DNA from: Fulvimarina sp. | Lineage (GTDB): Bacteria; Pseudomonadota; Alphaproteobacteria; Rhizobiales; Rhizobiaceae | Length of the DNA: 46,005 bases | Assembly (NCBI GenBank): GCA_002700095.1 | Contig: PACL01000084.1 | Location: 1 to 46,005, forward strand | Direction: 5' to 3' | Shown here: positions 7,917-15,316 of the stretch, in pieces | Position numbering within the stretch: the stretch's first letter is position 1 | Layout of the letters: each line of letters begins with the position of its first letter | The notes under the pieces: model-generated | Told to the model about the DNA's origin: nothing | Database searches by the model: none | What the model saw: the letters and a program-made list of their open reading frames with translations, nothing else | Position numbers and translations under genes: made by a program

Positions 7917-10900
7917 TCAGCCCTTCTCGTCGAACTCGCGCACGAGCTGCCTCGCATGATCGGCGTAGCGGCCTTTCGGGCGCTTGCGCAGATAGTCGAC
8001 CAGGGCCCCGCGCGAGCGCTCGACGAGGACCGTCTGCCAGTCGGTTTCGTCCTGCAGCATCTCGATCCGCTCGCGCGCCTCGCGCAGGTGCTTGCCCGTC
8101 GGATATTGCAGGACGTAGCGGCGGTAGGCCTCGACGCTGTGGATGTTGGCGACCTCTTCCCACGTGGCTTCCTGGGCGAGCAGGCTGGTCAGCCGCTCCT
8201 TGATCTCGGGCCCGTAGACGCTGTCCGGATAGCGCTCCAGGAAGAGGTCGTAGTCGTTCGGATCGGCGGAGAGCATCACCGTCTTGTAAGACTTCAGATC
8301 CTCGCTCTCGACGGCGGCCACCCGCTCCGGGGCGTCGGCGGGCACGAAGGTCGACGTGTTGCTCGAGGCGAAGTCCGGCCGGCTCTCGATCTCCGCGACG
8401 AGCTTGATCGCCTCGCCCATCCGCCGGCAGGCTCCGCAGACCGGCGGCAGGTCATTGCAGCTGGCGAGGTAGCGCAGCAGTCCGTCATAGGAGCGATCGG
8501 CCGGGAACTGGGCGTCGACCGTCTCGTGGGCGCGCTGGCAGATGCCGGCGACCTTCTTCTCGCCGTCGCGCTTTCGCGTGCAGTCCTCGCAGTTCTGGAC
8601 GTAGTACCAGTAGGCGTCGAGGGTCGCGTCCTTCTCCGCGGCGGCCCACAGCGCCTCGTCCTTCAGCGCGGCCGGGTCCGGCCCTTTCAGCTCGGCGAGG
8701 CGGTCCTCCAGCGGCTTCTTGTTGCCGCAGCACTCGCAGCTCTGCAGATAGGCGCTGATCTCCAGCGCGCTGCCACGCTTCATCAGCTCGGCCGCATGGC
8801 GCTCTTCGGCCCGGCAGATCGCCTCGCGCCGCCGCTCGGTCTGGACGAGCTCGCGCAGCTCGTCCTTGAGCGGGCAGTAGACGCAGCCGCGCAGATAGGG
8901 CTGGACGCCGGAGATATCCTTGGATTCCAGGATCTCGCGGGCGGTGAGGAGTTCGTAGTGCTCGCGCTCGGTCGCCTCCTCGCGGCCGATGCCGTCGCGC
9001 GGCAGGGTGAAGAGGACGTCCGTCGCCGCCGCGCCGTCGATCTCCGGCGTCTGGCGAAATTCCGGGCGAAGCTGCTTGATGCGCCGCGACATCCGCGACT
9101 GGAGGAACTCCTCCAGTTCGGCGACGGTCACGTCGCCGTCGCCGTTGCCGCCGAAGCGGGTCTCGTCGGCCTCGCCGTAGAGCGCCGACACCAACGCGTC
9201 GGTAAAGACGCCGTGGCGATAGTCGCTGTCCCAGACGGCGACCTGGTCGGAATGGGCGGCGGCGATCAGGATCACGCCCTTTTCGGCCCTGAGGACCGGC
9301 GCCGCCCCGGAATTCGGCGCGCTGATCCCGGTGACGAGGTCGCCGGCGTCCGAGCGGCCGGAAAAGCAGCTCTCCAGCATGACCATAACCCGGCCGGCCG
9401 GAAAGGCCCGCGCCCGCATCGCGGCAAGCTGGCCGATCATGGTGTCGAGATCGTAGCCGGTGAGGTCGAGCCGATCCGGGCGGCTGTCGGAGCCCAAAAG
9501 ATACGGCGTCTTGTCGGCCTCGCCGCCGAAGAAGGAACGCGAGCCATGGCCGACGAAATAAACATAGACCTCGGCATTGGGCGAGGAGACCTGGTTGGCG
9601 ATGGTGCCGGTCCGGTCCTTGTCGCCGAAAAGATATTCCAGCTCGGCCTTGGTCAGGTCCTGGTAGCGGGTGATGTTTGCCGGGGCGAGGCCGAACTGCT
9701 CGACGAAGAGCTTCTCGATCGCGCTCGCATCGTTCATCGCGTAGCGCACGTCCTCGGCATAGCGGTAGTCGTGATTGGCGATGATGAAGAGATGGCGCTG
9801 GGGCTGGCCCTCCTGCTCCGCAGGCGAAGTTGCCGTCGCAGGCGCCGGCAGAGGCTCGGCGGCGGCACTCGCGGCAGGGCCGGCGGCGGGGGTCTCGCCG
9901 GCGACCGCTTCCGGCGTGTCCTGCGGCTCCACCGGCGAGGCGGCGTTGCCGGTCTTCGGCGCCGAGGGGGCGCCGCCCCGGGCCAGCTCTGCGGCGGCGA
10001 CCTGCGCGCCGTCACTGGAGACGGCCTCGGCCGGCGTGCGGCTGGCTTCGACGATGGCGGCCGGCCGGCAGCCGTCGAGCATGCCTTCGTCGGCGACGGC
10101 CAGCGCCCGGCGGCGCGCCAGCACCGTGTCGCCCTGGCGGATGGTGATGGTCAGGTCGACGATGCGGCCGTCCTTTTCCGGCAGCCGGAAGGCGACATCC
10201 ATGATGATGCCGCCGCCTCCGGCGGCGTCCTTGCCGTCGGCGGTCTGGCCGGTGATCAGAGCCGGCAGGGGCTTGCCGTCCAGCCAGGCGGCGAGCTCGC
10301 CCTCCTGCATCTGGAAATAGGCGGTGGTGAAGGTGTCGGCGGCGCGCTGCGACAGGCTGCAGATGCCGTCGATGCGCATGTCCGGCCGGAAGGTGAGTCC
10401 CGCGGCGCTGGCAAGCTTCGGCGCGACGCCGGCGAGAACGGACTGGTAGACGCCGGAGAGTTCGACGAGATCGACGCTGGAGCCGCGGAAGTCGCCGATC
10501 GCCGTGAAGGACGGCAGGTGGAGGTTGATGCCGATGGTGCGGTTGCAGCCATAGGAGCCGTTGGCCGAGCGCGCGAAGATCGAGATGGTCAGGCGGGACA
10601 CGTCGACCGTCGGCCGCGACGCCTGGACCGCGACGGCAAAGGTCGAAGCGTAAAGCCGGTTCACCATCTGTTCGATCTGGCGGCTGCTCTCGCCGCCCGA
10701 TCCGAGGATCGGCAGGAGGACGCGGGCGTTCTCGGCGGTGTTGACGTTGATCGCCAGGCCCGAACCGCGGATGGCGTCCTGCAGCGCGCCGTTGATGCGC
10801 GAGCGGACGCTTTCGGAGACATGCGGATCGCCGGCCGGCAGGCCGAGATAGGTGAGGTCGTAGGGGCGGGGCGCGTCGGCGGCGATGCAGTTGGAGGTGA

Positions 10901-11075
10901 GGATGCCGGCGATGGCCGCCGTGACTTCCGCCCGCGCAATGTCGATCACGGGCACGCCCGGCCGCAGGAGCTCGTTGGCCCGGGCGCTCGCAAAGGTTGC
11001 CGGAGCGATCAAGGCGATCAATAATAGTACGGCGACATGACGTAGAAGAAAACCCAGTTGCAGAACCCCGCTCAT
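7917..11075 (-). CDS. exported caspase-fold (peptidase C14) protein with Cys-pair repeats
   Basis: 1052 residues. The signal peptide covers residues ~1-33 (SARA/N). Residues ~34-330 form an exported domain of unknown type; a Pro/Ala linker follows to ~430. The caspase domain (~430-690) starts with HLFIIANHDY and carries the catalytic dyad His510 (VGHGS) and Cys570 (ESCFSG). GNGDGDVTVAEL is a degenerate EF-hand-like Ca loop. Then come four ~47-residue repeats with a YL-x-x-C-x-x-C type core (about residues 730, 777, 826, 872) and finally TPR-like repeats (YDLFLERYP, AYRRYVLQYP, LVDYLRKRP). Caspase-fold proteases cut after basic or acidic residues and often trigger effector cascades; substrates here are unknown. 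The ATG at 11075 has GAGGAA upstream; an earlier Met at 11114 is less likely. Confidence 0.9.
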   Translation of the reverse strand: MSGVLQLGFLLRHVAVLLLIALIAPATFASARANELLRPGVPVIDIARAEVTAAIAGILTSNCIAADAPRPYDLTYLGLPAGDPHVSESVRSRINGALQDAIRGSGLAINVNTAENARVLLPILGSGGESSRQIEQMVNRLYASTFAVAVQASRPTVDVSRLTISIFARSANGSYGCNRTIGINLHLPSFTAIGDFRGSSVDLVELSGVYQSVLAGVAPKLASAAGLTFRPDMRIDGICSLSQRAADTFTTAYFQMQEGELAAWLDGKPLPALITGQTADGKDAAGGGGIIMDVAFRLPEKDGRIVDLTITIRQGDTVLARRRALAVADEGMLDGCRPAAIVEASRTPAEAVSSDGAQVAAAELARGGAPSAPKTGNAASPVEPQDTPEAVAGETPAAGPAASAAAEPLPAPATATSPAEQEGQPQRHLFIIANHDYRYAEDVRYAMNDASAIEKLFVEQFGLAPANITRYQDLTKAELEYLFGDKDRTGTIANQVSSPNAEVYVYFVGHGSRSFFGGEADKTPYLLGSDSRPDRLDLTGYDLDTMIGQLAAMRARAFPAGRVMVMLESCFSGRSDAGDLVTGISAPNSGAAPVLRAEKGVILIAAAHSDQVAVWDSDYRHGVFTDALVSALYGEADETRFGGNGDGDVTVAELEEFLQSRMSRRIKQLRPEFRQTPEIDGAAATDVLFTLPRDGIGREEATEREHYELLTAREILESKDISGVQPYLRGCVYCPLKDELRELVQTERRREAICRAEERHAAELMKRGSALEISAYLQSCECCGNKKPLEDRLAELKGPDPAALKDEALWAAAEKDATLDAYWYYVQNCEDCTRKRDGEKKVAGICQRAHETVDAQFPADRSYDGLLRYLASCNDLPPVCGACRRMGEAIKLVAEIESRPDFASSNTSTFVPADAPERVAAVESEDLKSYKTVMLSADPNDYDLFLERYPDSVYGPEIKERLTSLLAQEATWEEVANIHSVEAYRRYVLQYPTGKHLREARERIEMLQDETDWQTVLVERSRGALVDYLRKRPKGRYADHARQLVREFDEKG

Positions 11076-11125
11076 CGTCGTTTCTTCCTCAATGACGCTC
11101 ATGAGTTCTATCACGAAGTCGGCCG

Positions 11126-11135
11126 ATTGGAAGCC
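11126..11135 (-). promoter_or_regulatory. weaker copy of the TGGAAGC upstream box
   Basis: ATTGGAAGCC lies 51 nt upstream of the caspase start codon and matches 9 of the first 10 positions of the box seen before the OmpA and cytochrome genes. The short match could be chance; the similar distance to the start codon is the only supporting point. Confidence 0.2.
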
Positions 11136-11297
11136 GATGCGAGAACTGGTCTCGCAAGCGGCGCGAAGCTGCGTGAAGTCGTTGATGAATACGACAGGAT
11201 TCCGCAGGGTGATGAGCTGCCGGGCGAGGCCGGGAGGCCGGGTCGGCGAGCCGTGGGCAGGACTTGCGGCCCGCCCCCGGGCGATCGATCCCGGCGG

Positions 11298-12323
11298 TCA
11301 GTAGCCGATCTTGCAGACCTCGATCAGCCGGCCGCCGCCGAAATCGTCGAGATCCTGAAAACCGGCCGCGACGATGCGGCCCTCGACGGTGTGGCCGGCA
11401 TAGGGATAGGCCGGAACGCGGCAGGTCGCAGCGGCCGCGTCATGGTCGGCCATGGCGTAGACGGCCTTGGCCGGCGGAACGTCGTCTTCCGCTTCGGCGA
11501 CCGGCGCGCCGTTGCCTGTGCCATGCCCCTTGTCGAGTTCGAGGCCGAGCAGCGAGACCACCACCCGGCGGTTCTCGGGTGCCAGCGGATCGTCGACGCC
11601 GGGAGCCGTCGCCTCGCCGATCGCGGCGTCGACGAAGCGCGCCTGCGGAATGTCGAACCGCTCGGTGAGATAGGTCTTTACCGAGCCGATGCGCCTGGCG
11701 GAGATCGCCGCGTTCTGCTCGCGGGTGCCGGTGGCGTCGGTATAGGCGGAGATCAGGATCGAAACGTCGGTCTCGGCATAGGCTAGCAGGATGTTGCCGA
11801 TGCGGTCGAGGTCGGCGGCGGCGGTCTGCGACAGCTCATGGCTGCCGGTGGCGAACAGGATCGGCCGGCCGACGTCGCTGCGCGGCTCCGGGCCGGCCAG
11901 GGCGGGCGCCATCTCCTGCGGCTCTTCGGTTGAGGACGAGACCGTCTCGATGATGCGGACGAAGGGCGGGACGGTCCGGTAGGTGGTGACCAGCCGGCCA
12001 TCGTAGCCTGCGTTGCCGAAGTCGTCGAGATCGGTGACGTCGTGACCATAACCACGATCGTCGTGACCGTAGCCGTGGTCGACATAGGCGTAGCGGCCGT
12101 GCCCGTAGCCGTCGTGCCCGTATCCGCCATGAACGTCGTGGCCGCCATAGCGAGGGGCGTAGGAATGATGGCCGCCGGCCGGCCGGCCGTAGATCACGCG
12201 GTTGATCTGCCCGGCGCTGGCACGCGGGGCATCATATCCGTCCGCCGCCGCGGTCTGCGGCGAAAGCGCCGCGCCGGACAACAGGACGGTCAACAGGGCG
12301 GTGGTCGACAGGATCGAGCGCAT
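11298..12323 (-). CDS. OmpA-domain exported protein with His/Gly/Tyr-rich segment (OmpA2)
   Basis: 341 residues. The signal peptide spans about 1-27 (AAA/D). Residues 50-95 are a repetitive Gly-His-Tyr-Asp segment with nine histidines (GYGHD-like units), a plausible metal-binding or flexible region. LDDFGN follows at ~99. An OmpA-like domain occupies ~150-262 (ATGSHEL, SAYTDATGT, ISARRIGSVKTYL, ENRRVVVSL); the usual GHTD is SAYTD here. The C-terminal ~75 residues contain two cysteines and a second LDDFG motif just before the end, as if the motif marked a recurring binding element. It lies upstream of the caspase gene (222 bp) and downstream of the cytochrome gene (253 bp). It probably anchors to peptidoglycan. 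Confidence 0.85.
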   Translation of the reverse strand: MRSILSTTALLTVLLSGAALSPQTAAADGYDAPRASAGQINRVIYGRPAGGHHSYAPRYGGHDVHGGYGHDGYGHGRYAYVDHGYGHDDRGYGHDVTDLDDFGNAGYDGRLVTTYRTVPPFVRIIETVSSSTEEPQEMAPALAGPEPRSDVGRPILFATGSHELSQTAAADLDRIGNILLAYAETDVSILISAYTDATGTREQNAAISARRIGSVKTYLTERFDIPQARFVDAAIGEATAPGVDDPLAPENRRVVVSLLGLELDKGHGTGNGAPVAEAEDDVPPAKAVYAMADHDAAAATCRVPAYPYAGHTVEGRIVAAGFQDLDDFGGGRLIEVCKIGY

Positions 12324-12368
12324 CGTTCATCTCCTCAAGGTCGAAAGCTCGCCGGATTTCATCAGGGG

Positions 12369-12385
12369 AGTGGAAGCCCCAGACG
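12369..12385 (-). promoter_or_regulatory. 17-nt upstream box before OmpA2
   Basis: The plus-strand sequence AGTGGAAGCCCCAGACG is 46 nt upstream of the OmpA2 start. It matches 16 of 17 positions of the copy at 15006-15022 upstream of the cytochrome gene. This is a likely shared operator or promoter element of the block; the identity of the binding factor is unknown. Confidence 0.4.
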
Positions 12386-12477
12386 AGATCGCCTCGGGGG
12401 GCTGGCGCGCCGGGCGGCGGATCTGCCTGCGAACAGCCGAGCTGCGGTGTCCGCGGGCCTCCCACAACGAAAGACGC

Positions 12478-12495
12478 CCGGCCGGATGCTTCCGG
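12478..12495. other. perfect hairpin in the cytochrome-OmpA2 intergenic region
   Basis: GGCCGGA TGCT TCCGGCC forms a perfect 7-bp GC-rich stem with a 4-nt loop between the cytochrome stop and the OmpA2 start. No T-run follows on either strand, so it may be a pause, partial terminator or RNA-stability element rather than an intrinsic terminator. Coordinates are accurate to a base or two. Confidence 0.35.
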
Positions 12496-12576
12496 CCGAG
12501 CGCCTTCCCTTGGGGCGTATCTAGTCGTCCGGCTCGCCGGCGGCCCAGATCCCGCCTCGATCTTGCGTCGCCGCCT

Positions 12577-14817
12577 TCAGCGGTTCTGGTCGACGCTGTC
12601 GAAGCCGGTGTCGCGGGGCAGGCGGAGCGTATGCAGGAAGGCGATCACCGCGTCCTGGTCCTGTTGCGACAGCGCCTCGAAGGCTGCGACCGCGCCGTTC
12701 GCCTCGCTGACATAGCCCGAGCCGTCGTCGGCGCAGGCCGTGTCCGAATGCTTCAGGATGGCATCGCGCAGGCTGAGCGCCCGGCCGTCATGCAGCCACG
12801 GACCGGTGTCGGACAGGCCCCAGAGCGGCCGGGTCAGGAATTGGTCGCGGGGCGCGAAGACGCCGGCCCGGTCGACCTGCTGGTGGATGACGTCGGCGAG
12901 GCAACGGCCCATCTTGTGACGCTTCAGGTCGGAGAACAGCGGCACCTCGATCGCACCGTCGGATGTGGAGGGCAGGCGTGGCTGCGATGCGAGGAACACC
13001 CGGTCCTCGAAGGGCGTGTTCATGTTGAGGTTGAAGGCGAAGGCGGCGCCGGGCGGCAACCGGTTGCCGCCGGACTCGCGGGCCTGCGCGGCGCCCTGGA
13101 CCGCGCGCTCGCGGGCCGGCGTCTGGCCGCCGTCGAGGAATTCGCGCTCGACCGGCAGCGGCAGCCCGCGCGGCGCGGCCTGGCCGAGGCCGACGCCGTT
13201 GCCGGTGACGAGCAGCGAGCTGGCTCCCCGCGAGGATTCCCGCGAGGCGATGGCCACCGCCTCCGGCACCTGGCGCGGATCGTGGATCGACACGACGGGA
13301 TTGAGCACGGTCTTCGACGACTGGTGGCAGGTGACGCAGGCAACCGCCGGGTCGACGCCGGCCCGGCCCTCGAAGATGTCGCGGCCGCGGGTAATCGCCA
13401 CCGCCTCGGCGCCGTCGCCGCTGGTGATCTGCGAGGGCGGCCGGGCGCTCAGCGCGAAAGCGGTGAGGGCCGTGACCTCGCCGATCGACACCTCGTTCGG
13501 AATGCCGTCGCCATCCATGTCGGCGTCGTTGGGGGCGAGTTCCACCGGCACCATGGCGAAGTGGAAGTTCAGGGCGTCGCGCACGAAGTTGCGCATGTTG
13601 GACGCAATGCCCTTCCACTGGAACGGCCGCACCACGAAGTCCTCGCTGACGCCCTCGATGAGGTCGCAGCGTTCCGAGAGGGCAGTGTTCTGGCCGCAGG
13701 GGTCGAGCAGCGGCGGCGGCGGCGGCGCGCCGGCATCGACCCGCACCTGGTAGCGGCCGAAGCCGGTGCCCTTGGAGTTCAGCCGGATCTCGTACCACTG
13801 GCCGCGATTGGCGCTCGCCTGGTCGATCGCCGAGCGGCGCTGGGCGAGAAGGTCGAAGCTCATCTCCTCGGCGAGCTTCTGGGTGTATCCCGCGCCGAAG
13901 AGATGTGGCGGGGTGCGCAGGAACACCGCGTACATGTTGCCGGGGTCGGCGACGCCGCGCTCGCGGAAGGCATCGAGCACCCATGCCGGCGCCGGATCCT
14001 CCAGCAGCGGGTTGATGATCGCCGCCGCGCTCACGGAGCCGGCGCTGGAGACACGGTCGGGCCGGACCGTGCGGCCGGGCGTCACGCCGCCGGCCGGGGT
14101 CTCGAAGCCGGACGAGTTGTGACATTCGAGGCAGGCCTGGGCGTCGAGGCCGTGGACGCGCATCCAGGGGATCTGGGAGAACGGCGCCATCGGCCCGAGG
14201 CCCGACGCCGTCATCTGGCGGCGCTTCTTCTCGCGCGGGCCGATCGGGCCCTCGCCATAGCCTTCGGCGGCGGTGAAGGACTGGGTGAAGAGGTGGCGGC
14301 CGATCTCCATCACCTGGCGAAAGCCGATCGTGCCGTTGGTGATGTCGTCCTGGGAGACGCGGATTCCATCGCCGAGCGAGGGCTCGTCACCGCTCGTCAG
14401 CCGCGCGACGACCGGGGCGCCGGAGCCCGGCATCGGGCCGGGTCCCGGATTGCTCGCATAGGCGGGGCTGGACGTGTCGTTCGAGGCGGCCGCGGGCGGT
14501 GCGATCGGCTCGGGCTCCGTCTGCGAACCGGCTGCCGGTTGCGGATCCGGCGTCGTTCCGGCGACGGGCTGGGGCGCTGCTGGCGGCTGGGCTGCGACCG
14601 GGGGCTCTACCGGGGTGGTCGGCAGTGCAGGCGCCTCGGCCGCCGGGGGCTGCTCCGCCGGAGGCTGGACGGGCGGATTGGTGACCTGCGGCTGGCCGGA
14701 ACCGCCGAGCATGGCGTCGTTGATCGCGTCGCTGAGCTGCGCCCGCAGCGGCGTCGACGCGCCGACGAAGAGGCAGAGCGCCGTGCCGGCGAGGATGGCT
14801 TTGCGGTGCTGGAACAT
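12577..14817 (-). CDS. exported di-heme cytochrome c, DHOR/DUF1111-like putative peroxidase or oxidoreductase
   Basis: 746 residues. The signal peptide is ~1-26 (RAQ/L) and is followed by SDAINDAMLGG and a long Pro/Ala/Gln linker (to ~140). Two c-type heme sites are present: CLECH (Cys229) and CVTCH (Cys494). DMDGDGIPNE is a Ca-binding thrombospondin-type loop, and the C-terminal WGLSDTGPWLHDGRA region is typical of di-heme oxidoreductases related to MauG/CcpA. Such enzymes handle peroxide or modify proteins in the periplasm. The family is usually shorter (~450-500); the excess is the linker and a ~120-residue insertion between the hemes. The start was set at the ATG leading the signal peptide. 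It is the first gene of the minus-strand block, divergent from manC. Confidence 0.88.
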   Translation of the reverse strand: MFQHRKAILAGTALCLFVGASTPLRAQLSDAINDAMLGGSGQPQVTNPPVQPPAEQPPAAEAPALPTTPVEPPVAAQPPAAPQPVAGTTPDPQPAAGSQTEPEPIAPPAAASNDTSSPAYASNPGPGPMPGSGAPVVARLTSGDEPSLGDGIRVSQDDITNGTIGFRQVMEIGRHLFTQSFTAAEGYGEGPIGPREKKRRQMTASGLGPMAPFSQIPWMRVHGLDAQACLECHNSSGFETPAGGVTPGRTVRPDRVSSAGSVSAAAIINPLLEDPAPAWVLDAFRERGVADPGNMYAVFLRTPPHLFGAGYTQKLAEEMSFDLLAQRRSAIDQASANRGQWYEIRLNSKGTGFGRYQVRVDAGAPPPPPLLDPCGQNTALSERCDLIEGVSEDFVVRPFQWKGIASNMRNFVRDALNFHFAMVPVELAPNDADMDGDGIPNEVSIGEVTALTAFALSARPPSQITSGDGAEAVAITRGRDIFEGRAGVDPAVACVTCHQSSKTVLNPVVSIHDPRQVPEAVAIASRESSRGASSLLVTGNGVGLGQAAPRGLPLPVEREFLDGGQTPARERAVQGAAQARESGGNRLPPGAAFAFNLNMNTPFEDRVFLASQPRLPSTSDGAIEVPLFSDLKRHKMGRCLADVIHQQVDRAGVFAPRDQFLTRPLWGLSDTGPWLHDGRALSLRDAILKHSDTACADDGSGYVSEANGAVAAFEALSQQDQDAVIAFLHTLRLPRDTGFDSVDQNR

Positions 14818-15005
14818 CGGTTCAGGCCTCACGGGATGGGGGTCGGTACGGGGGCTTGGCATGTCTGGCGGAGGGGGCCGCGGGGGCGAAGGATCGACGG
14901 GACGCATCCGGGCCGGCGGCTCGGCTGCGTCCCGGCTGTCCGGTAGGGTCGTTGTCCTGGCATCGACGATCCGTTCTTCGGCCTTGGGAGTGGCGCCCGT
15001 TGCGC

Positions 15006-15022
15006 AGTGGAAGTCCCAGACG
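15006..15022 (-). promoter_or_regulatory. 17-nt upstream box before the cytochrome gene
   Basis: The plus-strand sequence AGTGGAAGTCCCAGACG is nearly identical to the copy upstream of OmpA2 and lies 189 nt before the cytochrome start. Read towards the gene it is CGTCTGGGACTTCCACT. The greater distance from the start codon, compared with ~45 nt for the other copies, leaves room for a transcription start site downstream. Confidence 0.4.
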
Positions 15023-15104
15023 CGTTCGCTGCCTCCGCCATGCCGAGAAGAGGCCCGTCGGCGGCGGTGCAACTCCTTCAAAAACGTAGCGCCCTTCTTT
15101 TACT

Positions 15105-15117
15105 TTCCGCAACGGAA
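15105..15117. promoter_or_regulatory. operator-like palindrome
   Basis: TTCCG CAA CGGAA has perfect 5-bp arms in the AT-richer part of the divergent region. It could be a repressor or activator site for either direction. The short arms make chance possible. Confidence 0.25.
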
Positions 15118-15316
15118 TTTCGCGTGATCGGCGGCCATGCGGCGGCCCCGCCGGCGTGGCGGCACATGGCGTTCACCATGATCGTCGCTCGATTTTCCGG
15201 GCCAGCCCGGCCGCGTGCTATGGAAAGGCGATGCGAAGGACGGTATCCCTCGGCCATCTCGCCGGGGGACACGCGGCCGTCGGAACCACTCAAAGCCAGA
15301 AGCGGTGTAACTTCCC

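Larger units (their letters stand above)
14818..15316. other. 499-bp divergent intergenic region (cytochrome / manC)
   Basis: No credible gene is seen. The region should hold the promoters of the minus-strand cytochrome block and of manC. It contains the 17-nt box at 15006-15022 and a small palindrome TTCCG CAA CGGAA at 15105-15117 within an AT-richer patch (about 15080-15122) that stands out from the GC-rich surroundings and is a good place for a promoter. Confidence 0.6.

Noticed and set aside
6114..11024. A 1636-codon open frame on the plus strand, antisense to the caspase and the 498-residue gene
   Set aside because: It is the complement of genuine genes with signal peptides and catalytic motifs. 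Its translation is rich in Arg/Gly/Ala/Asp without domains, a usual artefact of high-GC codon bias.
12202..14946. A 914-codon plus-strand open frame antisense to the cytochrome gene
   Set aside because: The minus strand encodes a signal peptide, two CxxCH heme sites and DHOR motifs; the antisense frame shows no motif.
15006..15022. Sigma-54 promoter reading of the shared box (GG-N10-GC at the cytochrome copy)
   Set aside because: Only the cytochrome copy has GC at the -12 position; the OmpA1 and OmpA2 copies have CC, and TTGC is missing in all.
15281..15316. EcfG-type general stress promoter before manC (GGAAC present)
   Set aside because: No CGTT -10 element occurs at the required 16-17 nt spacing.
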